Shown: positions 42,137 through 52,175, counted from the stretch's first letter. The stretch: DNA of 64,000 nt from Nitrospira sp. (GCA_023248215.1 JAHFEW010000001.1:1-64000), one strand, 5' to 3'. A program made the numbers and translations. The notes: generated from the letters alone by a model not told the origin.

Positions 42137-43084
42137 ATGGATAAGCACGCGCGCATTTACATCGCAGGTCATCAGGGGATGGTCGGGTCTGCGATGGTGC
42201 GGGTCCTCACCGCCTGTGGGTACGACAATCTGATTCTCCGGACCAGCAAGGAACTGGATTTGCGCGACAACGGCCGGGTCGCCGCATTTTTTGCAGAGAC
42301 CAAACCGGAGTATGTCTTCCTGGCTGCGGCGAAGGTGGGAGGGATTCTGGCGAACAGCACGTTCCCCGCCGAGTTCATTTACGATAATCTGGCGATTCAA
42401 ACCAACGTCATCCATCAGGCCTACGTCCAGGGTGTCAAGAAGTTGCTCCTGCTGGGATCATCCTGCATCTATCCACGGGATTCGCCGCAGCCGATGAAGG
42501 AAGAGTATCTGTTGACCGGTTCGCTTGAACCGACCAACGAGTGGTATGCCGTGGCGAAGATCGCCGGCATCAAGATGTGTCAGGCCTACCGTCGGCAGTA
42601 CGGCTGCGATTTTATTGCGGTGATGCCGACGAACCTCTACGGCCCGAACGATAATTTCGATCTGCAGACGGCCCATGTGCTGGCGGCGTTGCTCCGGCGG
42701 TTCCACGAAGCGCACGAGCAGGGGAGCCCTCCCACGCTGTGGGGGTCCGGGACCCCGCGGCGGGAATTTCTGCATGTGGACGATTGCGCGGATGCCTGTT
42801 TGTTTCTGATGGACCGCTATTCCGATGCAATGATCATGAACGTCGGTGCAGGGCAGGACATTGCGATCGCCGAACTGGCGTCACTGGTGGCCGAGGTGGT
42901 CGGGTATCGGGGGGACATTCATTGGGATCGCACCAAGCCGGACGGCATGCCGCGGAAGTTGATGGATTCCAGCCGCATCGCCGCCCTGGGGTGGAAGCCG
43001 GCAATCACCTTGGCAGAAGGACTGCGTCGGACCTATGGCTGGTACCGGCAACAGGTGGGCGCGTCCCAAGCCGGTGTGTCATGA
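42137..43084 (+). CDS. fcl: GDP-L-fucose synthase
   Basis: Fcl/WcaG epimerises and reduces GDP-4-keto-6-deoxymannose to GDP-L-fucose with NADPH. The 315-residue protein has IAGHQGMVGSAMVRVL, VFLAAAKVGGI, LLGSSCIYPR (catalytic Ser/Cys region), EWYAVAKIAGIKMCQAYRRQ (Tyr/Lys), MPTNLYGPNDNFD and WGSGTPRREFLHVDD. Together with gmd it gives a complete GDP-fucose route from GDP-mannose, although manC/manB are not here. The 158 bases after it hold no gene. Confidence 0.95.
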   Translation: MDKHARIYIAGHQGMVGSAMVRVLTACGYDNLILRTSKELDLRDNGRVAAFFAETKPEYVFLAAAKVGGILANSTFPAEFIYDNLAIQTNVIHQAYVQGVKKLLLLGSSCIYPRDSPQPMKEEYLLTGSLEPTNEWYAVAKIAGIKMCQAYRRQYGCDFIAVMPTNLYGPNDNFDLQTAHVLAALLRRFHEAHEQGSPPTLWGSGTPRREFLHVDDCADACLFLMDRYSDAMIMNVGAGQDIAIAELASLVAEVVGYRGDIHWDRTKPDGMPRKLMDSSRIAALGWKPAITLAEGLRRTYGWYRQQVGASQAGVS

Positions 43085-43242
43085 ACGGCAGTGGCATGGG
43101 CTGGTCGGCCGGTGCGTAGGCTGACGGGAGCGACACTGCGTTTCGCTTCGTCGTTCACTTCTCCTCTCTGCGATGTTTCACGCAGTCTCCTTCGCAACCG
43201 AGGATGTCTCCTCACCATCGTGAATCGTAGGAACATGTCGTC

Positions 43243-45141
43243 ATGTGTGGTCTAGTCGGGGCCCTGGTCTTCGATGGTGGCTCGTTCCGCCTCTCTGAGC
43301 CATACCTGACCCGGATGCGAGACAGCATGGTCCATCGGGGTCCGGACGGGGCGGGGTTGTGGATAGGGCCTGGTGGTCGGATTGGGCTGGGACATCGGCG
43401 GCTCTCGATCATTGACCTGTCTGAAGCGGCTCGCCAACCGATGGCCAATGAGGATGAAACCCTCTGGGTGGCCTTCAATGGCGAGATATATAACCACGCG
43501 GCGATCAGGCGTGAGTTAGAGGCCCTCGGCGGACATCGCTGGAGGACCGACCACTCGGATACCGAAGTGATCCTCCATGCCTTTGAGACGTGGGGCATCG
43601 ATTGTCTGTCGAGGTTTCGCGGGATGTTTGCGATCGCACTCTGGGATGTGCGTTGCCAAGAGTTGTGGCTGATTCGTGACCGCATCGGGGTGAAGCCCCT
43701 GTATTACAGCCTGCACCATGGGCGACTGACCTTCGCCTCCGAGATCAAGGCGTTGCTGCAGGACCCGGAGCAACCGAAGGCGCTGCACGAGGAATCGCTC
43801 TTCCACTACCTCTCGTTTCTTACGACCCCGGCCCCGCAGACCCTGTTCGACGGAATTCAAAAACTTCCCGGCGGCACCTGGCTGCGCGTGCGCGCGGATG
43901 GGACGATGGAAGAACGTCGTTACTGGGATGTGTGGGAGCAGACCTCTCCCCTGATCGGACAATCGGATGCGGAGATCGCAGCCAGAGTGTTGGAGCAATT
44001 ACGGGAGTCGGTCGCGCTTCGCAAGGTGAGCGATGTGCCGGTCGGTGTGTTTTTGTCAGGCGGCATCGACTCCAGCACCAACGCGGTCTTGTTCTCGCAG
44101 GGCGAGACCCGACCGGTCAACACGTTTACGATCGGGTACGACGGCGAATATCCGAGTTATCGCAATGAACTCGACTATGCCCGCTTGATGGCCGACAAGG
44201 TCGGCGCGAACCATCATGAACGCCTGTTGTCGGTGGAGGATCTCATTGCATTCTTGCCGCGCATGGTCGCGTTGCAGGATGAGCCGATCGCCGATCCGGT
44301 CTGTGTCCCGGTTTATTATGTCTCTCAACTGGCGCGTGACCATGGCGTGATCGTCTGCCAGGTCGGCGAAGGCGCCGACGAACTGTTCTGGGGCTATCCT
44401 GGCTGGAAGACATTTCGGAGGCTGGAGCGATGGAACCAGTGGCCGATTCCATCCTTCGCAAAGCAGCTCGGGCTCAGGGCTCTGCAAGGAGTCGGCGAAG
44501 GGGAGACGTTTCACTATGAACGGTTGCGGCGCGGGGCGCTCAAGCAGCCGATCTTTTGGGGCGGTGCGGAAGCCTTTCCGGAAGCCCTGAAACAGCGTCT
44601 CTTGTCTCCTCGCTTGCAGCGAAGGTTTCGAGGCCTGACGTCCTGGGAAGCCATCCGGCCAATTCATGAACGGTTTCAGGCGAAAGCCTGGGAAAAGGGA
44701 CCGCTCCAATGGATGAGTTACCTTGATCTGAACTTCCGACTCCCCGAGCTGTTGTTGATGCGGGTGGACAAAATGAGTATGGGCGCGAGTCTGGAGGCCA
44801 GGGTTCCGTTTCTCGACCACGAGTTCGTACAATTGGCGATGAGCATTCCGGAGGCCGTCAAAACCAGAGGCGGGGTCCTCAAGACGGTCCTCAAGCAAGC
44901 GGTGCGCGGGGTGATTCCGGACGCCGTGATCGATCGGCCGAAACAGGGGTTTGGCGTGCCGGTGCATGAATGGATGCAGGATCGGCTCGGAACGCTGATG
45001 CAGGAAACGCTCTCTGAGTTTTGCGACAGGACGGACATCTTGGATAAGACCGCAGTCCTGCATTTGGTTCGGGAACAGCGCGATCCTCGCAGCTGGTATC
45101 TCTTTAATCTCGCGTTGTGGTGGAAGGAGTATCTTGCGTAG
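43243..45141 (+). CDS. Asparagine synthetase-like glutamine amidotransferase (first copy)
   Basis: A 632-residue AsnB-type enzyme. The N-terminal Ntn hydrolase domain opens MCGLVGAL with the catalytic Cys2, and has MVHRGPDGAGLW, GHRRLSIIDLS and FNGEIYNH. The synthetase domain has the PP-loop VFLSGGIDSSTNAVLFS and a later EGADELFWGYPG. Genes of this type in polysaccharide clusters are thought to amidate uronic or other acidic sugars, rather than to make free asparagine; this is inference. Its stop TAG (45139-45141) is the first triplet of repeat copy 6. A second homologue lies at 62555. Confidence 0.87.
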   Translation: MCGLVGALVFDGGSFRLSEPYLTRMRDSMVHRGPDGAGLWIGPGGRIGLGHRRLSIIDLSEAARQPMANEDETLWVAFNGEIYNHAAIRRELEALGGHRWRTDHSDTEVILHAFETWGIDCLSRFRGMFAIALWDVRCQELWLIRDRIGVKPLYYSLHHGRLTFASEIKALLQDPEQPKALHEESLFHYLSFLTTPAPQTLFDGIQKLPGGTWLRVRADGTMEERRYWDVWEQTSPLIGQSDAEIAARVLEQLRESVALRKVSDVPVGVFLSGGIDSSTNAVLFSQGETRPVNTFTIGYDGEYPSYRNELDYARLMADKVGANHHERLLSVEDLIAFLPRMVALQDEPIADPVCVPVYYVSQLARDHGVIVCQVGEGADELFWGYPGWKTFRRLERWNQWPIPSFAKQLGLRALQGVGEGETFHYERLRRGALKQPIFWGGAEAFPEALKQRLLSPRLQRRFRGLTSWEAIRPIHERFQAKAWEKGPLQWMSYLDLNFRLPELLLMRVDKMSMGASLEARVPFLDHEFVQLAMSIPEAVKTRGGVLKTVLKQAVRGVIPDAVIDRPKQGFGVPVHEWMQDRLGTLMQETLSEFCDRTDILDKTAVLHLVREQRDPRSWYLFNLALWWKEYLA

Positions 45142-45381
45142 CAGGATGCTGAAAAAATCCGCCAGCTTCGTTCTCGCCTCGTTCAGACCCTCAACGTACC
45201 CCCCATGGGAAAAGAGCCTGTCTCGGCAGGCGTGGGGCGGGCGGGTAAGAACGTCACGCCTCGGCTCAAGACACTGCCGGCTCACCGTCTCGCCGGCGTC
45301 CACACACGTGGCGCTCATTATTCTTCGCGCCGTGGACCTCGCTGCGGCCTTGCTGGGCGGCCTTTTTGAGCCTCCTGCGGG
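45139..45381 (+). repeat. Interspersed stop-codon repeat, copy 6 (long class)
   Basis: It begins TAGCAGGATGCTGAAAAAATC; the TAG ends the amidotransferase gene. The closing arm GGCCTTTTTGAGCCTCCTGCGGG has a variable block one base different from the first (AGGCT against ATGCT). The internal extra segment shared with copies 4 and 7 includes GAGCCTGTCTCGGCAGGC, an interrupted stem. A clear third end was not found before the next start at 45457; 45382-45456 has no gene. Confidence 0.86.
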
Positions 45382-45456
45382 ATCGTCTGCCATGGCTACA
45401 GCCTCCGCGGGATGCTCGATGACCTGTTGTGACGGTCTCTTCATGGTCAGTGTAGG

Positions 45457-47574
45457 ATGAGCAGCGATTCCCCCATCGATTTTTCCGAACGTATTCGGTC
45501 GAAGATCCGGAGCGTGGGCCTGAGCGCCACCCTTCGCATGGGAGTCCGTAAAGCCTTGCGACCGTTGCTCTCCCGGTGGCATCGCCAGCAAGTCACCCGA
45601 CATCCCTACCTGGTGGGTAGGAAAGAATTGGCGATTGCGTTGGGCACGTCTCCTGAGGAAGTCCTCTCGGTAGTGGCTCGGATGAGGGACGAACTCACCG
45701 GCCGCCTGCCGGTCGCGCCCGGTGATGTACCGGCGATTCGTTCTCTCTATCAACAACGGGTGCCCGGTCTTCTGGAAGCGACGATCGAATCAGCCGGCCA
45801 TGTCTGCAACCATGTGTTCGATCTTCTGGGATCCGGTCCAATGGCATTGGGAGGTACGATCGATTGGCACCGGGACTTCAAAAGCGGCTACCGGTGGAAT
45901 TCCGACCTCTGTTTCTTGGACATTCCTCACGGCCAAGGGAACGGCGTCGATATCAAGGTTCCATGGGAGTTGTCCCGGGGGCACCACCTGGTCCTTCTGG
46001 CACAGACGGCGCTGCTGACTGGAGAAACGAAATATTCCGGCGAATGTGTCGCGCAGATGACGAATTGGATCGCAGCCAATCCACCCGGACATGGGGTCAA
46101 CTGGGCCTGCCCAATGGACGTTGCGATTCGCGCCGTCAATTGGTTGTGGGCGCTGGCTCTTGTGGCGGAGCCGTCGGTTGTGAACGACGCCTGGTTGGCA
46201 GAGGTCCTGGCCATGTTGGTCGCGCATGGCCGGTATCTTATGGCGAATCTGGAAGTCCGCGACGACGGAGTGACGACTAATCACTACCTGGCGGATGTCG
46301 TGGGGTTGCTCTACCTCGGACTCTGTCTGAAAGAAGTGCGCGAAGCCAAGCGATGGCAGGCCTTTGCCGTTCGCGAGTTGGTGCGTGAAATGGATCGGCA
46401 GGTGCTCCCCGATGGCGTGCATTACGAGTCGAGCCTGTCCTATCACCGCCTGGTGACTGAAATGTTTCTGTCTTCGGCGGTGCTCTGCCGGCACCATGGG
46501 GTGGACTTGCCCCATGCCTTTCACAATCGTTTGGCGAAGATGTGTGACTTTGTGCAGGGCTATACGAAACCGAACGGACTAGCTCCACAAATCGGGGATG
46601 GAGACAACGGTCGCTTGCATATCCTGACCGGTTATGGCCGATGCGACGTGCGGGACCACCGCCATCTGCTTGCCGTCGGCGGAATGTTCTATGATCGTGC
46701 GGACTGGCTCGCTGCGGCAGGGCCTTCATGGGTCGAGGGGCTGTGGTTCGGCGGGGCGCGCCATTCGGTGCGGAAGGGGGCGGCAGAGACTGTCGCGCCG
46801 CAGCCCCGGAGCGTGGCGTTTCCGGATGGTGGATTCTACATCCTGCGCGAGCAGAAAGATTATGTCTTGTTCAACTGTAATCCGCCCGGTAGCAGCGGAC
46901 TGGGAACCCATAAACATAACGACTTGCTCTCGCTGGAAATGCAGCTCGGGGGGGAAGATATTCTTGTGGATTCGGGTTGTTTTCTCTATACTTCCGATCC
47001 GCAGGCCTATAATCGATTCCGTCGCACTACCTCCCACTCGACAGTCACGGTGGATCAGGCAGAGCAGAACCGTTTGATTCCCGGAAAACTCTTTTGTCTG
47101 CATCCGGATAGCCGGTTGCATGTGCTGCAATGGGAGACCGGTCGATCGGTCGAACAGGTGACGGCGGAACATGATGGATACGGACGGCTTTCCGACCCGG
47201 TCCGGCACCGGCGTGATGTGCGGTACCACCGGTCGAACGGTTCGTGGCAGGTGAGCGATCATCTATCGAGTCCCGTGAGCCGATCTCTCTCCCATCGTCT
47301 GGAATGGACCTTGACGTTTGCCCCCCATTGCTCGCTGCATCCTGCCGGAACCGGATGGCATGTGGTGACTCCCACCCAGCGTCTATGGCTGGAAGGTCCG
47401 CGGTTGTCCGCGGGTGGCCGGTCCCTGGCCGTTCATCCACAGGTCGATCAGGAGGAGATGGCGCTCCAGTACGGAGTGAAATGCCCGGCTCCCTTCTTGC
47501 GCTGGAGTTGGGAGGGGCCTCTCCCCGTGGAAGGAACTTTCACGATTTCTCGCCTGGGTTCACGTTCTACATGA
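45457..47574 (+). CDS. Heparinase II/III-like protein
   Basis: A 705-residue protein with the two-part heparinase II/III architecture: an all-helical N-terminal toroid (about 60-400, including WHRDFKSGYRWNSD and VNWLWALALVAE) and a C-terminal beta-sandwich starting near FPDGGFYILREQKDYVLFNC, with GLGTHKHNDLLSLEMQLGGEDILVDSGCFLY and RTTSHSTVTVDQAEQN, which carries the conserved His/Tyr metal and catalytic residues. No signal peptide is apparent, which is unusual for a lyase. Such genes occur in exopolysaccharide loci beside AsnB-type genes; the role in trimming or modifying the glycan is unproven. Confidence 0.83.
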   Translation: MSSDSPIDFSERIRSKIRSVGLSATLRMGVRKALRPLLSRWHRQQVTRHPYLVGRKELAIALGTSPEEVLSVVARMRDELTGRLPVAPGDVPAIRSLYQQRVPGLLEATIESAGHVCNHVFDLLGSGPMALGGTIDWHRDFKSGYRWNSDLCFLDIPHGQGNGVDIKVPWELSRGHHLVLLAQTALLTGETKYSGECVAQMTNWIAANPPGHGVNWACPMDVAIRAVNWLWALALVAEPSVVNDAWLAEVLAMLVAHGRYLMANLEVRDDGVTTNHYLADVVGLLYLGLCLKEVREAKRWQAFAVRELVREMDRQVLPDGVHYESSLSYHRLVTEMFLSSAVLCRHHGVDLPHAFHNRLAKMCDFVQGYTKPNGLAPQIGDGDNGRLHILTGYGRCDVRDHRHLLAVGGMFYDRADWLAAAGPSWVEGLWFGGARHSVRKGAAETVAPQPRSVAFPDGGFYILREQKDYVLFNCNPPGSSGLGTHKHNDLLSLEMQLGGEDILVDSGCFLYTSDPQAYNRFRRTTSHSTVTVDQAEQNRLIPGKLFCLHPDSRLHVLQWETGRSVEQVTAEHDGYGRLSDPVRHRRDVRYHRSNGSWQVSDHLSSPVSRSLSHRLEWTLTFAPHCSLHPAGTGWHVVTPTQRLWLEGPRLSAGGRSLAVHPQVDQEEMALQYGVKCPAPFLRWSWEGPLPVEGTFTISRLGSRST

Positions 47575-47604
47575 CGCGACGTTGGGAGGTTGTTAGCTGA
47601 GTTT

Positions 47605-48144
47605 ATGAAGGCGTTGACGATCTGGCTGACCGGGTTGCCCTGTTCCGGAAAGACGACCCTGGCGAACCTGCTGTTTCGCAGTCTGTTGGAGCAGGGTGTG
47701 ACCAACGTGGAGGTGTTGGACGGAGATGTCGTCCGCACGCATTTGTCGAAGGGGCTCGGATTTTCCCGCGCCGACCGCGACACGAACATCTTGCGGATCG
47801 GATGGGTCTGCCAGGTCTTGACCAAGCATGGGGTGTGCAGCATTGTCGCCGCCGTCTCGCCGTTTCGGGCCGGCCGGAACGACGTGCGGGCGATGGTCGA
47901 GAAGGCGGGAGGCCCCGGATCGTTCGTCGAGGTGTGGGTGCGCTGCGGGGTCGAGGAGTGCATCAGGCGCGATGTCAAAGGGATGTACGCCAAGGCGTTG
48001 CGGGGCGAAATTCAGCAGTTCACCGGCGTGTCCGATCCCTATGAGGAGCCGCTCGATGCGGAAGTCGTCGTGGATACGAGCACAGAATCCCCATCGAAGT
48101 CGGTGAGTCGCATCCTGGAGGTCGTCAATCGTGTCACACAATGA
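47605..48144 (+). CDS. cysC: Adenylylsulfate kinase
   Basis: CysC phosphorylates APS to PAPS, the sulfate donor for sulfotransferases. The 179-residue protein has the P-loop WLTGLPCSGKTTLANLL, the substrate motif LDGDVVRTHLSKGLGFSRAD, a serine-region AVSPFRAGRNDVRAMV, and KGMYAKALRGEIQQFTGVSDPYEEP. No ATP sulfurylase gene is present, so APS must come from elsewhere. ATG 47605 is preferred over TTG 47590, which lies only two bases from the GGGAGG. Its location in a glycan cluster with a sulfotransferase points to glycan sulfation rather than cysteine synthesis. Confidence 0.92.
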   Translation: MKALTIWLTGLPCSGKTTLANLLFRSLLEQGVTNVEVLDGDVVRTHLSKGLGFSRADRDTNILRIGWVCQVLTKHGVCSIVAAVSPFRAGRNDVRAMVEKAGGPGSFVEVWVRCGVEECIRRDVKGMYAKALRGEIQQFTGVSDPYEEPLDAEVVVDTSTESPSKSVSRILEVVNRVTQ

Positions 48145-48188
48145 ACGCGGCGGCGCGCGACGACTCGGCCTAAAAGGTTCGACCGGTT

Positions 48189-49610
48189 GTGGATAAGAGC
48201 TTCTTATGGTTTCTGCTTCCGACGCTGCTCCAAACCGTTCTGGGGGTCGGCGTCATGGTTCCGATCACCACCTATTACCTGGATCCGTCCGATCTTGGCA
48301 CAGTCGCCATCCTGACCGCCTTAGCCATGCTGGTGACCCCGCTGGCGTCAACCGGTGACAATTGGGTGTTGTCGACTCACTGGCATGCGACTTCGGCGCG
48401 TGGTCGGAAGGAACTGCTCTTCAATCTCCTGCTCGCCAATCTCGGGATGAAAACGGTCTGGGTTGTCATTTTTTGGCTGCTGTCTCCGCTGGTCTTGCCG
48501 CACCTCATCCGAGACTATCGCCCCGAGTATCACCAGTACTTCGGATTGGCGCTGGCGGGCTTGTTGGCCGGCACGTTGTGGGTCACGCTCAGTTCGCTGA
48601 TGGTGATCGAGCGGGCGCCCGTCAGCCATGCGGTGAACGAATCGCTGCAGTGGGGGGCCGGAGCGATGACCACGTTGGTGGGGCTCTCGGTGGCGAAGAT
48701 CGGGGTCCTGGCCCTGTTTCTGGCGCCGATCGTCGCCGGACTTGTCTCCGTCCTGCATGGGCTCTGGTATGCGGCCCACCGGGTTTCTTTGCGGCCCAGC
48801 CTGCATTGGGGCAAAGCAATTGTTCGGAGCGGCATGCCGGCCATCCCGTTCAGTCTGATGGATGTCGTGGCCAATAGTCTGGATCGATTTGTCATCCAGC
48901 GATGGTTGGATCTCTCGACGTTGGGTATCTATGCCCATTCACAAAGTTATCGCGGCATGTTCGTCACCGTGACGAAGGCCTATTCGAGGACCATGACTCC
49001 GACGTTTCTGGAATTGTTTGCCGGAAATCCCGCCCAGCCGCGACGGCAGGTTGAAGAGACGGTGTCGCTGTGGTACCTCTGTGTAACGGCAGGAGGGATT
49101 CTGGTCACCCTGTTTTCACCCGAGGTGATCCACATCTTGACGCACGGAAAGTTCGACCAGGCCGCGGAACTGGTGCCGATCTGGTTTCTGCTCGTCTTTG
49201 CGCACAGCATGGCGATACCGTATACGCAGTACCTGCTCACGGTCCGTCGGAACTTCCTCCTGTCCTGGTCGTCCATCGTCATGAGCCTGGGAACGATGGG
49301 GCTGGTCTGTGTCGCCACCTGGCAATTCGGGGTGATCGGCGCGACCAGTGCGGCGGTGTTTGGTGCGTTGGCGCTGCATGGGATGCGGTTCTACCTTGCG
49401 CGCCGGTTCGGCTGTCCCTATGGTTTCGAAGCGGGTGTGCTCTGGGGGATGGGCACGGTCCTACTCGTATATCTGGTGACCTCCCGGGTCGGGCTGCCCC
49501 TTTCGGCCAAAATCGTTCTCGCAGGGGTCGTGATGGCGGCGCTGTGGACCAGAATTGCGCCGCGCTTATCCTGGCAGGCGATGAGGCGTGTCTGGGCAGC
49601 GCCGAAATGA
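48189..49610 (+). CDS. Wzx-like polysaccharide flippase (MOP superfamily)
   Basis: A 473-residue integral membrane protein with about 12-14 hydrophobic helices, beginning FLWFLLPTLLQTVLGVGVMVPITTYYL. The helix pattern and the PSDLGTVAILTALAMLV and MPAIPFSLMDVVANSLDRFVIQRWL segments match the polysaccharide biosynthesis (RfbX/Wzx) family of lipid-linked oligosaccharide flippases. Start GTG 48189. It sits between cysC and methyltransferase genes and probably exports the repeat unit built by the surrounding enzymes. Confidence 0.84.
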   Translation: MDKSFLWFLLPTLLQTVLGVGVMVPITTYYLDPSDLGTVAILTALAMLVTPLASTGDNWVLSTHWHATSARGRKELLFNLLLANLGMKTVWVVIFWLLSPLVLPHLIRDYRPEYHQYFGLALAGLLAGTLWVTLSSLMVIERAPVSHAVNESLQWGAGAMTTLVGLSVAKIGVLALFLAPIVAGLVSVLHGLWYAAHRVSLRPSLHWGKAIVRSGMPAIPFSLMDVVANSLDRFVIQRWLDLSTLGIYAHSQSYRGMFVTVTKAYSRTMTPTFLELFAGNPAQPRRQVEETVSLWYLCVTAGGILVTLFSPEVIHILTHGKFDQAAELVPIWFLLVFAHSMAIPYTQYLLTVRRNFLLSWSSIVMSLGTMGLVCVATWQFGVIGATSAAVFGALALHGMRFYLARRFGCPYGFEAGVLWGMGTVLLVYLVTSRVGLPLSAKIVLAGVVMAALWTRIAPRLSWQAMRRVWAAPK

Positions 49611-49706
49611 GTCGTCCGTGGTGCGCGCACACAGGGCTTCCCGCGGGACCATGAATGAAACAAAAACCGAGACACGCAGGTGGGGCACCTTTGAAAGGAG
49701 ATGACG

Positions 49707-51038
49707 ATGGCGAGTGAGAGGTCAACTGGTTCTTCGCAGAAGGACGACGGAACGGGGCGTACGTTCGGTCGCCTCGCGGATGATGAGCCAGTGGGAATGG
49801 TCACCGGCCATTTCAACCATTGCCAAAATTGCGGACATGAGCCGCTCATCCCGATCATGGATTTCGGCCACCATCCGCCGTGCGATTCATTGGTCCGCCC
49901 CGCGCAGTTGACCAAGCCCGAGGCCTTCTATCCGTTGCATCTCTTTCGGTGCGACCGCTGCGGGCTGGTGCAGATCGACTATGCGGTCGATCCCGCGGAG
50001 TTGTTCTATGAAGAGTATCCCTATATGACCGGCATCACCGGCGCCCTGAAAAGCAATTTCGATGCGATGGCCGGAAAGGTGATCGAGACCTTGCGGCTTC
50101 AGCCGGGAAGCCTCGTCGTTGACATCGGTTCGAATGACGGCACGATTTTACAGGGGTTCAAAACAAGGGGGATGCGGGTGCTGGGAGTGGAACCCACGGG
50201 GATTGCGAAGATTGCCAATTCGAGAGGGATTACGACCCTGCAGGCGTTCTTCAATCAGGACGTCGCGCAAGACGTCCTGAAAAAGGAAGGCCCGGCGTCT
50301 CTGATCACGGCGGCCAATGTGTTCGCGCACGTCGCCAACCTGGGGCCCTGTCTCCGCGGCATCCATGCATTGCTGGCGGACAACGGCACCTTCATTTCCG
50401 AATCGCACTACTTGCTCGACCTCATCGACACGCTGCAATACGACACCATCTACCACGAGCATCTGCGCTTCTATTCCATCAAGCCCATGCAGGATATGAT
50501 GAAGCGGTTCGGCTTCAGTGTGGTTGATGTGGAGCGTATTCCGAACCATGGCGGCTCCATTCGTGTGTATGCAGTGAAAGGGACCGAGGGGCAACCCAGC
50601 GCGCGCATGCAGGAGCTGGTGAAGCAGGAAGAGGCCTACGGGCTCTACGATTCCGCGCTGTATGTGACATTCAAACAGCGGGTCGAACAATCGAAATGGA
50701 AGCTCATGCACCTGCTGTCCGATCTGAAGTTGAAGGGCCATCGGATCGTGGGCATCGGGTCGCCAGGCCGGTCGAGCACCGTGATGAACTATTGCGGCAT
50801 CGGCCCCGACTATCTGGACTACACCGCCGAGCAGGCCACGTCGCTGAAGGTGGGACTGTTCACGCCCGGCACCCACGTGCCGGTGGTGGATGAGAAGAAA
50901 CTCTTCGAAGATCAACCGGACTATGCGCTCGTGCTGGCGTGGCATCTGGGAGAGACCGTGCCCCGCAAATTGCGCAGCAAGGGATTGCGGTCGAAATTCA
51001 TCATGCCGTTGCCCGATCCCGTCATTCTGGACTGGTAG
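49707..51038 (+). CDS. Sugar C-methyltransferase-like protein
   Basis: A 443-residue SAM-dependent methyltransferase of the NDP-hexose C-methyltransferase (TylC3-like) type. An N-terminal zinc domain has CQNCGHEPLIPIMDFGHHPPCD and CDRCGLVQ; the SAM motif is VVDIGSNDGTILQGF near residue 125; the segment YHEHLRFYS contains the conserved His-Glu-His catalytic region; the C-terminal Rossmann-like part has GIGSPGRSSTVMNYCGI. The start at 49707 is set by AAAGGAG six bases upstream; the ORF's ATG 49701 sits too close to that site. It probably makes a branched-chain sugar for the surface glycan. Confidence 0.86.
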   Translation: MASERSTGSSQKDDGTGRTFGRLADDEPVGMVTGHFNHCQNCGHEPLIPIMDFGHHPPCDSLVRPAQLTKPEAFYPLHLFRCDRCGLVQIDYAVDPAELFYEEYPYMTGITGALKSNFDAMAGKVIETLRLQPGSLVVDIGSNDGTILQGFKTRGMRVLGVEPTGIAKIANSRGITTLQAFFNQDVAQDVLKKEGPASLITAANVFAHVANLGPCLRGIHALLADNGTFISESHYLLDLIDTLQYDTIYHEHLRFYSIKPMQDMMKRFGFSVVDVERIPNHGGSIRVYAVKGTEGQPSARMQELVKQEEAYGLYDSALYVTFKQRVEQSKWKLMHLLSDLKLKGHRIVGIGSPGRSSTVMNYCGIGPDYLDYTAEQATSLKVGLFTPGTHVPVVDEKKLFEDQPDYALVLAWHLGETVPRKLRSKGLRSKFIMPLPDPVILDW

Positions 51039-51059
51039 GGCTGGTTGTCGCAGAGTCAC

Positions 51060-52175
51060 ATGACGACACTCTCCGTCGGAATTATCGGCACCGGGTTCGG
51101 CGCTAGAGTGCATGTGCCGGCGTTCCGACACATTTCGGCTGTCGAGGTGGCGGCGATTGCAGGACAGGACAGGAAGAACGCCGCGCAGGTCGCACAGGCG
51201 CACGGCATCCCGACGGTCCATGACTCGTGGCAGGCCCTGATCGACGACAAGAAGATCAGGGCCGTGGTCGTTGCGGTTCCGCCGGTGTTCCATTACGACA
51301 TGGTGATGCGGGCGCTGCGGGCCGGCAAACACGTGCTCTGCGAAAAGCCGTTCGGAGTCGATGCCGATCAGGCCGCGCAGATGTTGGAGTTGTCGCGAGA
51401 GGTCCAAACCGTTTGTATGGTCGATTATCTGTTTCGAATGGCGCCGGAACGAATGCGGCTGAAGGAACTGCTCACCGCGGGAGCGATCGGCCGGATCGCC
51501 AGGGTCACGATCGAATGGACCATGCGGGGCCGCGCAGCCGGGAACAGCGCCTGGTCGTGGCAATTCGATCCTTCGAGGGGCGGCGGCGTGTTGTTCGCGT
51601 TCGGCGCACATGTGGTGGATTATCTCCAGTGGTTGGTCGGCCCCGTGCGAACCGTGACCGCTCACCTGAGCACCAGAGGTGGACCGGCGGGAATGGTTCC
51701 GGATGATCGTCTCATCGCAGCGGATACGTTGGATGCGATCTTGCTCCTGGAGGACAACACCCCGGTTTCGGTCACGGTGTCCAATGCCACAGCCGGTGGT
51801 CGTGGGCATTGGCTCACGGTCTACGGTGAACGCGGAGCGCTCGCGGTCGGTAACCCCAATTTGGCTGACGCGGTGATCGGAACCCGTCTGTATCAATCGG
51901 ACATGAGCAGCGGGACGTTGCAGGAAATTCCGGTCATGCCGATGGCCGTTGAGGGTGTTGCCGATGGGCGGATGCGGCTCGTTGAACGGATCGCCGACGC
52001 GTTTGTAGCCGCCATTCGTTCCGGGGCTTCAGCCGCTCCCTCGTTCGAGGATGGCTGGCGCGCACAGGTCGTCATGGACGCCATGCAGCAGGCGCATGAA
52101 CAACGGTGTTGGGTGCCGGTTCGTTCGCGGATCGAGGACGGTACGTTAGGGAGTCACCCCCAGCGCGTTTCATGA
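51060..52175 (+). CDS. Gfo/Idh/MocA family oxidoreductase (second)
   Basis: A 371-residue NAD(P)-dependent oxidoreductase: SVGIIGTGFGARVHVPAFR, VVAVPPVFHYDMVMRAL, VLCEKPFGVDADQA (signature EKP) and a substrate domain ending with APSFEDGWRAQVVMDA. It differs clearly from the lipid A operon homologue. It lies between a C-methyltransferase and a glycosyltransferase and probably acts on a nucleotide sugar. ATG 51060 was used; TTG 51045 (TAGGG upstream) is an alternative. It overlaps the next gene by ATGA. Confidence 0.85.
   Translation: MTTLSVGIIGTGFGARVHVPAFRHISAVEVAAIAGQDRKNAAQVAQAHGIPTVHDSWQALIDDKKIRAVVVAVPPVFHYDMVMRALRAGKHVLCEKPFGVDADQAAQMLELSREVQTVCMVDYLFRMAPERMRLKELLTAGAIGRIARVTIEWTMRGRAAGNSAWSWQFDPSRGGGVLFAFGAHVVDYLQWLVGPVRTVTAHLSTRGGPAGMVPDDRLIAADTLDAILLLEDNTPVSVTVSNATAGGRGHWLTVYGERGALAVGNPNLADAVIGTRLYQSDMSSGTLQEIPVMPMAVEGVADGRMRLVERIADAFVAAIRSGASAAPSFEDGWRAQVVMDAMQQAHEQRCWVPVRSRIEDGTLGSHPQRVS

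Noticed and set aside
44056-45756. 566-codon minus-strand ORF
   Set aside because: It crosses the amidotransferase, repeat copy 6 and the next start, without any recognisable domain.
50148-51896. 582-codon minus-strand ORF opposite the methyltransferase and oxidoreductase
   Set aside because: It spans two clearly real plus-strand genes and has His/Arg-rich composition typical of an antisense frame.
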